DNA of 64,000 bases from the NCBI GenBank assembly GCA_947646735.1, contig CANTFK010000343.1, positions 62,001-126,000 on the forward strand. The letters run 5' to 3'. A program made the translations under genes and the position numbers. The notes beneath the pieces are model-generated. The model worked only from the letters and a program-made list of their open reading frames with translations. It ran no database searches and was not told the DNA's origin. Below, one piece after another: positions 1-11,991 of this stretch. Numbering within the stretch: position 1 is the first letter of the stretch; every line of letters begins with the position of its first letter. Source of the stretch: Peronospora farinosa (taxonomy: Eukaryota; Oomycota; Peronosporomycetes; Peronosporales; Peronosporaceae).

Positions 1-369
1 AATAATTACGCAGAATGTACGCGGTTTTCTTGCAAATCGCGACCAGTATGGATGGTATCATGGCGTAATGCGCCACTAAAAACGCGACTGGATATATGGT
101 ATATTGAAAAAATATACGTCGCCAATTAGAAGGAAGTAAAAGACTTAGATCATGAATGGAGAATAATTTGGGGACAATTTACAGATGATCCACCGTCACC
201 TCTTTCTAATTGAGGCCTGGGGACGCGCCAAGCGGGTGGAATCGCTTTTCTTTAACAACGGAGATGGCTTGGTCGGCACAGACATGGCCGGGCCTCCTGA
301 CCATTTCTCGGCAAAAATACGTCCATAACAACTTTCTGCTCGTTTACATTAACGCAACTAACGAACGTG
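1..369. other. Unassigned sequence, no gene recognised
   Basis: I see no convincing coding frame or repeat here. The right part may already belong to the decayed LTR that follows, whose left edge is too diverged to place. Confidence 0.3.
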
Positions 370-1386
370 CAGAACGGTAAATATTTTTCGAGGGTTTTAA
401 AGGGTTTCAGCAGTCATCCGCCCAAGGTAAGCGGTGGAAAAAGGGACCTAGGGAGTAAGCGATCGTTGGCGGAGAATGATTTAAAAGACCAGCAGCGAAG
501 AGAGCATGAGCCAAGTTATAACAAAAGGGTACCGAAGGATCTCGACCCGGTTCATTTTTGGAAGACCCGGCCTCGTAACGGTAGACTCCGGTACCTCGTT
601 GGTAGACCTGGTTCCCCATCAGTAGATTCCGGTTCCTCAGTGGTATAACCGGTCCCTCTTCGGTAGACCCGGTTCCTCTTCGGTTGATCTAGGTACCTCG
701 AGGTTCAGCCACTCCTGACCATTCAACACAAGGATCAGACCAGTCGACTTGAAGAATCTCTTTTTGATGCAAAGATAGAGTAAAGGAGTTTAAAGGATAA
801 GACTATGTTTAATACTACTCAATTTGCGATCTACGTGGCACGACTTCGTCGTCCTTAAGAAATCTGCTCTAGCTATTCACCTGTTCCGGTGAGGATATAT
901 TATCTTCCGTTGAAAACAGTCGTGTAGCTAAGTCCAAGTGCGAATAGAGCTCCAGAATATATTTGGTCTGTGAGCTCGTTTGAGTAGCAACCCCCCAATA
1001 CCCGTTATCGAAAGCGGTCTCCCTCACCTCACAATACGGGATCTAAGTAAAGGCCAGGTGATTAATATCCCTGAAACAACAAGGAAAAAGCCAGGGATGA
1101 CAAGCTCCCTGTAAAATTTGGCTCTAAGCCTACTCTCGACAAGGTCGATCGAGTAGCCACCTACCGGCCCACCGAGTGAAGCATATCCACTCGAGGCCCC
1201 CCAGGTTCCTCCCTTAAGGTATTCGTCTACAACGTCTTTTTAAGAGTGCAACCCGCCAGCAGACGGGTACAAACGGTGAAAAGAAGGTCCATACGCGGCA
1301 TCGGGGACCCCCTCCGACAGTCGGCAGTCCGGCAAAGTGAATGATTTGGAGTTTATTCAAAAAATTAAAAAAAATCATTCTCCACA
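370..1386 (+). repeat. Decayed LTR of the Gypsy-1 family
   Basis: This stretch is a diverged reverse-orientation counterpart of the Gypsy-1 LTRs at 14483-15629 and 25556-26704. Shared landmarks, in the order expected when those copies are reverse complemented, are the tandem GGTAGACC-type units at about 540-720, the segment matching the sequence just before those units (about 700-760), the C-run and GATAGCGG-complement region near 1000-1030, and the GTCGATCGAG segment near 1145. It ends in CTCCACA directly before a gag-like ATG at 1387, the same LTR-gag join seen at 25555/25556. Divergence is heavy, so this is an old insertion. The left edge is approximate. Confidence 0.7.
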
Positions 1387-2071
1387 ATGGTGTGCGTGCC
1401 CGAATCTTCGGAAGACGCGGGAATTCACCGCGAGTACCAAAAAGAGATTTAATGTTTAAGTGAATAATGAGCACATGACCGAAGAGCCACCCGGACCTTG
1501 GGAGGGGCCCGGTCAACATTGTCGCGGTTGAGCTTATTGAAGATAAACCTAAATACCCTCCATATGTCCTCGTAGAGGAAACCTTGGGTCATGTTAACTA
1601 TCATCTACTAGAGAAACCCCAGCCCGACGGCTTAATGCCGAGAGGCTAAGGTCCCCGGAACGCACATTCCAAAACGACAAAGTTACGGATAAAGGCGCCA
1701 GGAAACACGAAGTCAATAGGCCCCGCTAAGTCAGGACTGGCATCATGGTCGGATGCCGGCGTCACAAAGGACTATAGCCAACGCAAGCTGGACGCATTCT
1801 TAAAAAGCGAACCCGTCGCGGAGACCCTTGAGATCCGGCTGCTTGTACAGATCACTGGACTGCTTTAACCCTACCACTGCTGCAGACGGTAACAGATGCG
1901 ATCACCGCGCTGGTCACCCTCCTTCGGGAAGCAAACATGATCGCAGGATGATTTGATCCGGTCGACCTGCTTTCCCTAAGGTCTATCAGAATTACAACGA
2001 CGTTAGAAAAAATACACTTACGTCTATCGACCCTCGTCGGTACATAAGCCTCCGTCACGGTCCGGAAAGTG
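1387..2071 (+). pseudogene. Decayed gag 5' fragment, Gypsy-1 family
   Basis: The sequence follows the N-terminal half of the Gypsy-1 gag (23035-25555, minus). Recognisable blocks are MV-V-ESSEDAG at the start, the PGLGRGPVN and KPKYPPYVLVE blocks near 1500-1575, and the REAN-MI...FDP-D-LSL block near 1925-1980. The frame is closed by TAA within about 20 codons and by later shifts, so it cannot make Gag. Similarity stops at about 2060-2072, where an oppositely oriented fragment of another Gypsy family starts. No rest of the element is present. Confidence 0.65.
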
Positions 2072-2685
2072 TCTCAATATTACTATGAGTATCACTCAAC
2101 GGAGTACGTGCAGGTCCACTCAGTGTCACTGAGCTCTGCTCGACACTATTATTGTTGACATTGGAGTTTATCAACTCAGAGACTCCAATGTCCAGCACAC
2201 TAATTGGCTCAGTTAATTGTTCGTGCCAAAAGCTCCTTCTGTTGCTTAGTGATGGTGGGTTAATGACTTACCAAAGATTCGCTAGGAACATTGCGCGTGG
2301 CGCGTAAGGTTTTTAGATCTCAATCGATCCATGGCTTATGGCGTTCCAGCCAGGCCATACCGAGAATGAGATCATATCTCGAGTCCAAATCTAGGACAAG
2401 ACAGCGTTCAACGCTATTGAAGTCTAAAGACTTCACACCTAATTTCAACGGAACTTTAGGAACGGTGACACGTACACCTGTCGCGAGACGATCGGTTATA
2501 CTGTCACCCTCTTGCGCTTCTAGCGCCTCAGCATACAGCTTACTCCCTTCAAGGGAACGACGTCGGAAATAATTACCTGACGCCCCTGAGTCAATTAAAA
2601 TTGACCATGGTTTCTCAAAACCCTTAACGGTTGCCGACACAACCAACAAGCCTGGCTTGTAATCTTGTTCTATGGGAGCATCCAC
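2072..2685 (-). pseudogene. Retropepsin fragment of truncated Gypsy copy
   Basis: The open part (2685-2320) reads as the start of pol. It has the aspartic protease motif [10 protein letters not shown] and the later [11 protein letters not shown] block of Gypsy proteases, both close to the intact copy at 36142-36540. The first codon in the frame is GTG, as in the intact copy, so translation would have to enter from gag. Downstream of 2320 the frame is broken, and the match continues only at DNA level to the edge at 2072. Confidence 0.75.
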
Positions 2686-2771
2686 AGAACCACCTGTGGC
2701 TAAGCCCTGTTTACCTTTACCTCCTTAAGATCCAACAGAACTTAGTTTTTTCCCAGTAGGGCGCCCCGCGC

Positions 2772-3772
2772 CTACTGGGAGTTGACGTTTTCCCCTGTGG
2801 TGCTCGCCTTTTGGCTAGGAGCAGGGTTTCGGCTTTGCCGATTTGAACTTTGCTTTCGCAACGGACAGCTAGGGCGGAGATGCCTAGTGCTTCCGCACAT
2901 ATAACATCTACGGATGTTACCTTGCTGCTCAGCAGCTTGAAGCTCAGCTTCTTCAGCATGGCTGAGATCCATGGGTTCGGCCCTGTTAGAGGTATTTAAT
3001 TGATACCAGGGCAGACCATATCGAGCAGATTTAAAATTAGATTCAGCGTTAAACGCTATTCTCACTGCCTCTTCATAAGTCGAAATCTGGACACGAAAAA
3101 CTTCTGTTTTGGCGACCCCAGTACGAAGTCCTTCAATGAAAAATGGTTACTCGGACTTCCTCTGCCAGAGGATCCTGCTGTATAGCAGCAATGAAGTTCT
3201 CAACGCTTGGACATAGTCCGACAATTATTTCTTACCCTGTCGGATAGCTAAGAAGCGTGAGAGCACACGATAAGCCTGATTATGCGTTGCAAACACAGAA
3301 GTTAGTTGCTTTCTAAGCATTTTTCATGTGAGGAATGCGGAATTTACAGAGACCTTACCCGATAGAGCCCACTCTCTAGCTCTTCCACCGAGCTTAGAAA
3401 TGGCCGAGCCAACTCGTTGCTCATCTGAAACAAGCGTGGCGGCATCATTGCCATTTCAGACTCTCGGACCCAGAGGAGAAGATTTTCTCCCTCCTTCCCC
3501 TCGAAGGTCTTTACATTTAAAACAAGTGGGCGAGCCTTTGGCTCTGCATCGGGCACAGGTACCGGAATGTACTGTGTAGGCGCAGCTGACGCTGCCTGGT
3601 CATGGACCTGCCCGAGAAGCGTTGCCTCATAACGCATAAAGGCCTCAAGGCGAGCATTAAGTACCTCTGGCCTTTGGGACAAAAGGGCATCGATTTGATC
3701 GGGCCCAACGAACGCAGATAATTTATCAAGCGCGAGTCGTTGTACCTCAGAGAGGTGATTTTGATTCTCCAT
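2772..3772 (-). pseudogene. Decayed gag of truncated Gypsy copy
   Basis: The N-terminal frame (start at 3772) has the same opening as the intact gag at 35054, including the [16 protein letters not shown] block. Frameshifts follow near 3420-3480. A second open stretch (3065-2772) keeps the C-terminal half with the zinc knuckle [14 protein letters not shown], a C-X2-C-X4-H-X4-C nucleic-acid-binding motif. Ends and frames agree with the intact copy, but at least two shifts make it non-functional. Confidence 0.8.
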
Positions 3773-3832
3773 CCTCATAGAGGGTCAGTCTTTAAAGACT
3801 CAGGTGTAGGATTGACTACGAGTGCTACCAAG

Positions 3833-4389
3833 TGTAGAGGAACTGCACAGCTCTTTAGCCAGAGGAAGACTTTTGGCTGGAAGCCTCTTAGTTCTAGAAT
3901 ACTAAATAGAGTTAAGGCTAAAAGCCACTTAGTTCTAAGGAACTAATTAAACGACTAAAAGTAACCCTGTTCTAAGGAACTAGGAGAGACTCTTAGTCAG
4001 CAAGCAATAAGCTTAAGGTTCAGAGAACCAACGCACGAAGTGCACAAGAGAACAAGTCAGAACGACTTGCGATCTTAAACTCAAAATGAGAACTGATCTT
4101 ATTTATGCTTTAAGATTTTATGAATAGTCCTACTCTAAGTACACTACACTAGATTAATTACTATAATAGTAATTATTATATGCAGACTTTGCTATTGGAC
4201 GACGTATCGTCTAAACATCTGTGTATGATGTACTTAATACAGCGTTATCGATTTATCGAATCCTAATCGATAGGATACGGTAATACCTTTCTGAAGAGAA
4301 GTATCAAGAATACATTATATGCAATAAAAAAGAAACTTTAACCGTAAACTTTCGGAATGATGTTACAATCGTCGTGTAACCTTATTACA
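3833..4389 (-). repeat. LTR of truncated Gypsy copy (about 557 bp)
   Basis: Reverse complement of the Gypsy-2 LTR. On the minus strand it begins TGTAATAAGGTTACACGACG, close to the TGTAACGGGGTTACACGACG of the intact LTR, and ends ...CTACA beside the CTTGGTAGCAC primer-binding region. It is about 80 bp shorter than the 638-bp intact LTR and clearly diverged. Confidence 0.8.
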
Positions 4390-6900
4390 TCGCCAAGATC
4401 TTTGTAATTACCTTGTGCTCTATTAGGGGCTGCAAGTACAACTAACTTGAGGCCACATTTTGTTTTAAGACGGCTATCCATCAATTTACGTACCAAGGGA
4501 TCGTAGTGAATGCTTTGTCACAACTACAAGGTATCTCGGATTCAAGTGAGGTTAAATAAAGTTGCGTTGCGTAATATTAACTGGTCTTTTTCCGTCAAAA
4601 ATGCACAGCGCCAACTCCTCAATACAACGCGAGTATCAACGATCCTCGATCACCGTGTCCTCATACTCAAAGAGATAGTATTTTCCAGGAGTTTGTTCAC
4701 AACAGCGGTCTTCGAGCCCCCGGCTGCGCGCTAAAACAACTGGACCATCTCTTCATCAAATTTCTAAAAACCGACCAACAAGATTAAAATCGGGATACAC
4801 CAAGTCGCTCCAGTCCTACTTTACACTTCCCAAAAGGCAGTTGGTGTTGGAAACTAAAAACGCATGACAAAATGACTTCACTTACGGACGCGTGCCAGAC
4901 ACGTTTCGGCCCGCCGCCGCGGGCCTCCAGTGGCTTACCGATTGCAAAGTGATCCTACTCATTGCAGCGGCCTTTGACGCTGCCATACAATTTTCCTATG
5001 CATTGAACATTCTAGGACTACCTCAAAATAGACTATTCTAGAACTACCTAGCAGACTTCACCAGCGTACATCTAGTACCCATCTAGATACGAAGTTCCAC
5101 TTTCCAACAGTTGGAATTGGTCTATTAAAACGCAGCGGGTGAAACACGCGCTACTGGCACTTACTCGGCCGGAAGATGTGCATCTCACAGCGTGAGTGTC
5201 CTAGATTACGCATGGCGCACAAAACACGATCGTTAGCCCGCATCGACCGAGCGTAAAACACATCGTATCGCTGTCTTCTGAGCAAAATTCGGATCTACTT
5301 CATTGACTTGGCTGCACATTAGAGACAGAGTTCATGTAAAAGGTAGAAATTGTCGCACGAGTACGGGACCTTGTATTGAAGCTTCGGTCATCATCGATCA
5401 GTTGGTGGGAAGAAACGACTGGATACTGCACCACTCCGTGCCCATACCCTGTCGGCCTCAGGGGGTAAAGTTTTGGCCCCACGAGATTAAAGATTTATGG
5501 CACACTTTTCAGTGGAGTGAAAAGCTTTGGCTTCTCACACCACAGGCGGAGGAGCTGTCCCGATCCAAGTATGACAGAAGAATTGCCCCCCAAGAATACG
5601 TCTTCAGCGTCATTGGCACGGACGTCCACGCCCCCCGCCATTCGCAAGCGAAACTTTTAGAATAGGCGATCATAGCCTTACTTTCGTCGCCGCCACTAGA
5701 CGTGTGAAAAATGTTAGGGTGCTCAATCCCATTGCGGCTACGGTAACAGTCACCATTCACGCAAGCCATCTCGTGGGTGCTGATCAGGCCAGGCAAGGTT
5801 CGAGGCGTTTCACTCTCTGATGAATCTGGTCGCCCTTGGAGTTAGGAGCTCAATCAATGCCACAATGACATAAGTTAAGTTTTCGACGGCGGTCAAGGTG
5901 AAATCGCAGGATCTCACCCAACAAGCGGAGAGCAAGTTCAGCCGACATGGGGTCGCTTTTTTTTAGCTCACAGATCCATTACGATCCATGGTACGCACCG
6001 CCTAGAGTTCCCAATCATCGACTATTCTCTTTCCTAAACAGCAACTTTTTTAGGCGACAAAGCGCTGTCTCGCAGCACCGTTGAAGCAGATTATCGATCG
6101 GCTAGTCACTAAGAGCTAGACTACGCGGTGGAAACACACAGCACAAGATGTCACGCCGTCTCAGATATGGGATTACGGCCACGCGGTAACGGAATATCAG
6201 CTATGGACACGATACCACCACGTTATCGGGCAGCTAAACTTTTAGTTTGAGAACCGGCCTCCGGACGGACCTTGCACGTATCTGGAATTTGTGGTCCAGA
6301 AAGAGACCCAGGAGTGGGGATGTTTCCGTGCTCAAGCAATCCTGGCCCGGCTCATCAGTCGTTGGGAGAGTACACCTCAACATCCTACCCACTTACATGA
6401 TTGGCTTATGAACTGCGCAAACTGTGGCGTACCACGCATCTCGTCGCGAGTCACAACAAAGCTATTAGCCCGGTACCTAAAAGACATAAATTAATTCGCC
6501 ACAGCCTGGAGGACGATATGGGAGGTCGCAATAACCATCATGATCACAATGCTCTGGCAACACCGCGCGGACAGCGAATTTCACAATGCTAATATTCCGA
6601 TGCAAGCCAGTGAAGCTTTGATTTGAGGAAGGATTCAGCGTCGACAGAGGGCGCTCATCAAACGTCTCTATTGCAGGGCGAACACAGCCGTACGTAGCGT
6701 CCAACTATTGCATGTTACGACATATTTATATCAGAACTGAGAGTGCAGACTGGCTTTTATAGACGAGCGGCCAGCCGTAGGCAATGCCTGGACTCTCTAG
6801 CGCTGCTAGTGTGGTTAACTACCTATCAGAGATCTTGCAATAACCAGTAATTAGACACACTGTTCTCTCTTGTCAAGCTAACGACCAGATTGATGAGCGT
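4390..6900. other. Long gene-poor, degenerate stretch
   Basis: I recognise no family here. The longest frame (5303-5665 plus, 120 codons) and scattered open stretches near 5670-5820 and 6290-6600 have an ordinary residue mix but no motif I know and no continuity. They may be remnants of an old gene or element, or chance. No repeats of note. Confidence 0.3.
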
Positions 6901-7604
6901 GAACCCCGATTCACGTGCGTCATTGGACTAAAACTTGGTTTGGGATTCGAACGTCTGGTCTTGGCCATCGACGGATCGAGTATCAAGACATCGCAGATCA
7001 ATAATCTGAAATACTACCCCGTATAGTAGCGTGTTTACCGCATATGCATAAGGTTGTATACGTACCTCCTGCGCATTATCATTATCTCGCATCATTAGCA
7101 GCACAGCATAGCAACTTACTAAAGCTTTACCCTTCATGTAATGGGGCACCCTCCGACTATACTGATTAAAGTATAGCCTACTTTCACTGATGACAGTGAA
7201 AGCAGGTGCCTCGATTACCTCACGTACACGTGAGCAGAGGAAGGCAATCAATCAAACAAACGCTTAATTGAGAAGGAAAAGAAAACTGTATTATATATAG
7301 TTAACTGTCTAATAAAACTAATCTGTTATAACCTATGTTAACTATATTAAACTACAACTATGTAAGTTGACAACTTGCCCTCCACTCATTGCGCGCGTTC
7401 ATCGGTCATTGGTCAACGCGTTGGTTGATATGATGGCCCCTATCAACCAATAATAGGGCATCTCCAACCTTATGGAGGTCTAGGAACAATATTATAAGTA
7501 GAGATAATATTGTCAAAATATTATTAGTTATGATAATATTTTTATTGACACTTCAAATAAGTGTCAATATTATGTAACGGGCTCACCCCGTTACACTTCA
7601 CGAA
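6901..7604 (-). repeat. Probable lone LTR or LTR remnant
   Basis: On the minus strand this begins at 7604 with TGTAACGGGGTGAGCCCGTTACA, an inverted-repeat tip of the same form as the LTR tips of Gypsy-2 (TGTAAC...GTTACA) and Gypsy-3. It is followed by an AT-rich stretch with TATAATATT-like boxes, as expected of an LTR promoter region. No gag or pol could be read next to it. The inner end is not resolved; 6901 is a guess. Confidence 0.4.
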
Positions 7605-9302
7605 TACGCTAGAGAGCACGATAAGCAGGAGAAGGTTTGTTACTTGGTAACAATGCCTTCAGTTGTTGCCAGAGTCGAAGTAGGTTCCTTAGTACTACTC
7701 ATAGCACATTGTTGAGACGTCTTGGTGCTTTGGGCTAATGTCACAAGTCCGTGAGGAGGTAATGTTACCAAAAAGCAAACTAGAAGGTCCGCACGAAAGG
7801 TCTAATGGTGGACTTGAGGCATAGCACCTTGGTGTTCTGCCAGTTTTCTTTGGCAGTGAAGCCAAGAAGTTTGCGGCCAGCCGCGTTTCACCACAATCTG
7901 CTACTCAAAAGAGCCCATGACCAATGGCCACGTTCCGACACATCACCTTCTTTATCTGGACTTGATGGTAGCGTGCACTTGATCCGCCTTCTCCGTGTGC
8001 GAATTGTTCGACATCACGAGTGTCGAAAACTTGCCAGTCTTGTAAAGCCAGGATCTAACAAGGGTGGGATTGGCATGATCAGCGTGCCGGAGGCCAAAAA
8101 GAATCCCGTACTTCTTGGATATTTTCTTGATCATCTTTTGTTCTTGTTGATAATATTCAGGTCGTCCACTGTCATGTACAATAAACCCTTCTTTTTTTCA
8201 GCCATTTCACAGTAAAAGGGGTTGCCAAGCGCATATCTTCACGTGGGACGATATAACCGTCGGAGGCTTGAACGTGCCGCTGAAACGCTGTCATTTTTGC
8301 GGGTCATAGTTCTGGAAAGCGATCTGGTCACGTCAAATCTGTGCTTATTACCTTTTTAGCCCGTTGTCATTGATGACCACAGTCTCACCGGCTGTAAAAG
8401 ACACAATGTCATCCACTGCTTGTGATAGCACTTTACTGTTTAGTTTGCTCATATTTTCCTTCCTTCTGGTCAAGAGATAACAAATCTTTCGGCTGGCTGG
8501 AAGCGAGAGCATCTTAATCGAGATTGACGGTGATGGGACTGACGAAAAGGCTCCAAATCGATTGACAGTCCAGTACATGCTTCGACCAATAATAGTGTTC
8601 CATGCATACTTACGAGGTCTGCGTTATCCAAAAACATTATGCCGGGTCCCATTAATGAGATGACTTAGCAGGTTGCAGCTGATCTACAAGCTATTCCCCA
8701 CATGAGAGCGAATGCCTGTACATGCACTTTTCAGTATGTACGGAAGCACGTCAGTGCATGGTGATCAACGATCCAGTCGGATACAAACGCAACAGTTTTT
8801 ATGGATGCGAGCCCAAGATGGCGCTATGATACAAGAACAAGACATTCTAGTGCAGCGCATTGAGATGCAGATGAGGGCGATCTTAAGGAGATCCATGGTG
8901 GCATCACAATATGTTTAAGTAGCATGGCAGCGCTTCTTATGCTTTAGGGTAAAATCGACAAGGCATCAGCATAGCTTCGAGACCAATTTCTCTGCCTAGT
9001 TGTCAATGTTAAGCAAATCACGCACCGAAACGACAAATTTCACCCAAAAAGCAGGACCACTAAGGGCGAACTATCGAGGCATGCCGGCTGCTCAACTCTT
9101 ACCTAGCATTGTTCTCCGTACTCGTTGGCAATTATGCTGTCTTGGGGTTTATTCCACAGCGAGCGGTTAGAGACAACTCAAATAAGACAAACTTTAAAAG
9201 GCATGGCAATGGCAATTTCTTATTAAAATACAATTGCCAAAAAACCAGCACGACTCTCGTCCCCGCAGCTTTCAGCCACAGGAATCTTTCAGGTGCTTAA
9301 GG
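7605..9302. other. Unassigned stretch with a possible coding remnant on the minus strand
   Basis: Between about 8180 and 7952 on the minus strand there is an open run rich in K and Y with a SWLYKTGKFS segment. It faintly recalls the W/Y helical repeats of RXLR effectors, like the one found 1.3 kb away, but no signal peptide or RXLR motif can be read upstream. Another minus-strand open run (8578-8348) matches nothing I know. Nothing firm. Confidence 0.25.
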
Positions 9303-10132
9303 TTATTCAGATCCCGTTGGTCCGTTAGATGGTGAAGGTCGATCAGGTGGCGTATATGGTTTAAACATTCCCCGGATCTCGTCATCCGTAAACTCCATTT
9401 TATGAAGTTGTTCAACAAAGATTTCTTTTACTTTTGCCACCGTCGACGGGAGATGGAAATTATCATGCATTTTCACACCCTCAAACATCGTTCCAATCGC
9501 TTCATTGGTTTTAAACATTGTCCTTAAAATTTTCATAGTTTGCTCGGGATTTCCATAGTTGACATAGAATGTGTAATCCAGCCAAAACCATACTAGTGGG
9601 CTTTTTAAGGGTGCATCTCCTGTTGGGAGACCCAAAAACTTGTGCATCTCTTCCGCAGACCTCTTCCTATCGAACCACCGGAGAAGGTGTTTATAATGCA
9701 GTTTCTCTGCAATAGGCTTGATATCCTCTTCGCTCTTCACATCTTAGTCAGACGCTTAAACTCGTCATCCTTGATAGAATCCATGTCGAGAGTCTTAAAG
9801 TATTCAACAACTCTTTGTTTCATCTTCCATATATCCACAAGCAATTGTACGGTCTTGCTATTGTCCTTGTTGTACAAAAAGGTATCCTCATTTCCAAGTT
9901 TTGCTACCACTTTGGGAAAGGAATCGTGGTTAACCCTCTCTTCGCCGTTGCCTTCATTGGTCGTTGTCAAGGATTCAATTCACCTCAGGGATCGGCTCGG
10001 CCACACAGGGGCCGCATTGGTCGTATCAACTGCCAAAATATTGAGCATTACTTCGTCATCCGGCGTTGCACTTGAAGTCGGTACTAGCGTCACAAGAGTG
10101 AACACAATGGCTACCTTCACCTTGGAAGCCAT
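9303..10132 (-). pseudogene. RXLR-EER secreted effector pseudogene (WY-like C-terminus)
   Basis: From an ATG at 10132 the minus strand encodes a typical signal peptide of about 22 residues (hydrophobic core AIVFTLVTLV, ending TSSA), then about 24 residues, then RSLR at codons 47-50 (9994-9983). The next codon is TGA (9982-9980), but the same frame continues and gives EER at codons 64-66, the usual spacing for the RXLR-dEER host-targeting module of Peronosporales effectors. A second lesion is a one-base frame change at about 9737-9740, after which the rest (to 9303) carries W/Y/L-spaced helical segments such as LLRWFDRK and the VWFWLDYTFYVNY stretch, like WY-domain repeats. Two independent breaks indicate a dead gene, unless the TGA and shift are sequencing errors. 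Such proteins are secreted and act inside plant cells; the target cannot be inferred. Confidence 0.8.
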
Positions 10133-10156
10133 ACTGTGGTGCTGTCGCACAAATTT

Positions 10157-10164
10157 CAAAGTGA
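10157..10164 (-). promoter_or_regulatory. Possible oomycete initiator in front of the effector pseudogene
   Basis: TCACTTTG on the minus strand, about 25-32 bases before the ATG, fits the loose oomycete initiator core (TCAYTYY). The motif is short and the match could be chance. Confidence 0.25.
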
Positions 10165-11290
10165 GGAGAATTAATGACCTGCCAGTCTATGTTGTAGCCT
10201 GCCTGTCTCCCCCGTTACCGCTTTCTGTTCCAGAGCAATGCCGTGATATCGACAGCGTGCTTCCCGAGGATATCAGGCAAGATTTGGGTGCCAGACTACG
10301 GCGCATTTGTGGACAAGCGCAATGTAGAAGATGACTAGTGTCGAGTGATGCCATCATATACTCGAGCTGCTCTGAGCAATCCGTTCATGTTGACTCGGAC
10401 ATGCCAAGTATTCAAGCTGACGTGAGTCGACTAGATCCACATATTCTGTGTACATAGGTCAGCTGTAGTTCGAGTAGGTTCTCTGATCACATTTTCATCT
10501 AGTGACACTTGCCCTCTGACAAAAAAACAGCCATGTAACGAGTTCAATAAGACTATCCACTTTTTTTATCTGTGCTAGCTCGTCTAATCTGCATATGCTC
10601 TTGCGAAGACTTGTAGTGATGATGATAAACTGAATGTCAGTCTAAGTGCTTGTGACTATAGATCAGTATGCTTTTGCCAAGACTACATCGTTTCCTTATC
10701 ACTGGCTCATTCTGCTGGCTCATTCTGCTGGCTCGAGACGTCGGGCTTCACGCGGGACAATCCGCAAAGAGTACGTGTAATCGGTTCACTATCCCAGGAT
10801 GCATGCATGCATGCAGGGCGGCAAGCGCCGGTTTCTACTTTGAACATCCCCGACTGATCGCCTACGCATCTGAGTGGGCCGATCGCCTCACGTTCTTGGT
10901 ACATGGCTTATAGTGGAAAGCCTAAACTCTACCGATCAGCATTATAGAATTTTTAGAAGGGACGACAGTGTCCCTTCTCAAAGCGCGCCAGCGAACAGAT
11001 ACGGTTCTTCCCGCTGAGCCAGCGAGCCTGCCTTTTTAGACAGTCTTTCAAGGTAAAGAAATGGCCGCGCGCGCTCCGGGATGCAGCGCAGCGTGCAACT
11101 CGGATGGGAGCAGCTTCTAAATATTTTTAAGGGCATTACAGCACTGACAGTTCGCATCATCCTGTACTAAGGTCAGTATACCTTTCACGAGATGTTACGG
11201 GCTAAATGCTCATCTGTTACACGCGCCCGTTAAGTATTGCATACTTCATGGGGCTTTCCAGACCCATCAGTCCATGGACATTTCACTAAG
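10165..11290. other. No gene recognised
   Basis: The stretch contains small frames on both strands with no recognisable motif, a short direct repeat of CTGGCTCATTCTG near 10700-10730 and a GCATGCATGCATGC run near 10800. I see no supported feature. Confidence 0.3.
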
Positions 11291-11991
11291 CAATTATTTA
11301 AAAGCTCATCATGAAACGAAATCTTTTGCCGATCGCCTGCTGCCCATCTCTTTTCATATACCCCCAAAACTCAATATAAATGGATTTAGGGACTCTGCGA
11401 CATGTTTCCGAAAGTTTTGAACGCTTGGCCATAACCGAAGCTATTGAGCTTCTTTTCGGTAATGAGGCAACGAAAGTTAAGTCTAGGTGGAAAACGTAGA
11501 TGCAGATGACCTTAATTTGGCGGATCTCCAACAGCCGACTCGGAACCGTTGGACCCAATGGACAGGATTAAATTGTCTACATCAAAGCCAGAGGAAGGTA
11601 AAAGCAGTAATCGGACGGAGAAGGATTTACTTTATTGATTCTATGAAAAAGGTTACAAACATCACTTCTCTGCTTAAAAGGTGGAACGTCCACCACTTTC
11701 AGAGCCCGACATTACCTCGGATGGGCAGCTATTATCTTGCGATTCCTATTGTTTATTTACTTACAAAGGGTTAACTGTGAACGAGGAAGTCAATGGAAAA
11801 GTATATTACTGTAGCTCTTATAAAAACCCTACAAATATTTTAGCCAATCAATTCATGCTTTGACGAAGCAAACTTCTGTAGACTTTTTATTTCTGAGCCT
11901 TCAACATCTGCCAGTGGTGTCGTCCACTCTAAACAGTGTTGGTCACATCAGCACGCCGCTTTAAGCATCCGCTTAGTTTCCGTCATCAACA
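11291..11991 (-). repeat. Probable 3' LTR of Copia remnant 1
   Basis: On the minus strand a polypurine run CGAGGAGGAG (11992-12001) is followed directly by TGTTGATGACGG, the expected junction of a polypurine tract and an LTR start, at 11991. The Copia RNase H frame ends 18 bases inside it, a common arrangement. The outer LTR edge is not resolved; 11291 is approximate. The part near 11290-11870 holds short frames with no known motif. Confidence 0.45.

Larger units (their letters stand above)
2072..4389 (-). mobile_element. Truncated Gypsy-2-family copy (LTR, gag, start of pol)
   Basis: Read on the minus strand this fragment is colinear with the first 2.4 kb of the intact Gypsy-2 element (34356-36740): LTR at 4389-3833, leader, gag, the gag-stop hairpin at about 2753-2780, protease, and the start of the serine-rich spacer, where it breaks off near 2072. 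Coding parts are interrupted by frameshifts. There is no second LTR, so it is a deletion product rather than a complete insertion. It abuts the Gypsy-1-type gag remnant, suggesting recombination between two old elements. Confidence 0.85.

Noticed and set aside
10668..10913. 81-codon plus-strand frame with a hydrophobic start, as a small secreted protein
   Set aside because: No clear cleavage site or effector motif, and the opposite strand is equally open. Not supported.
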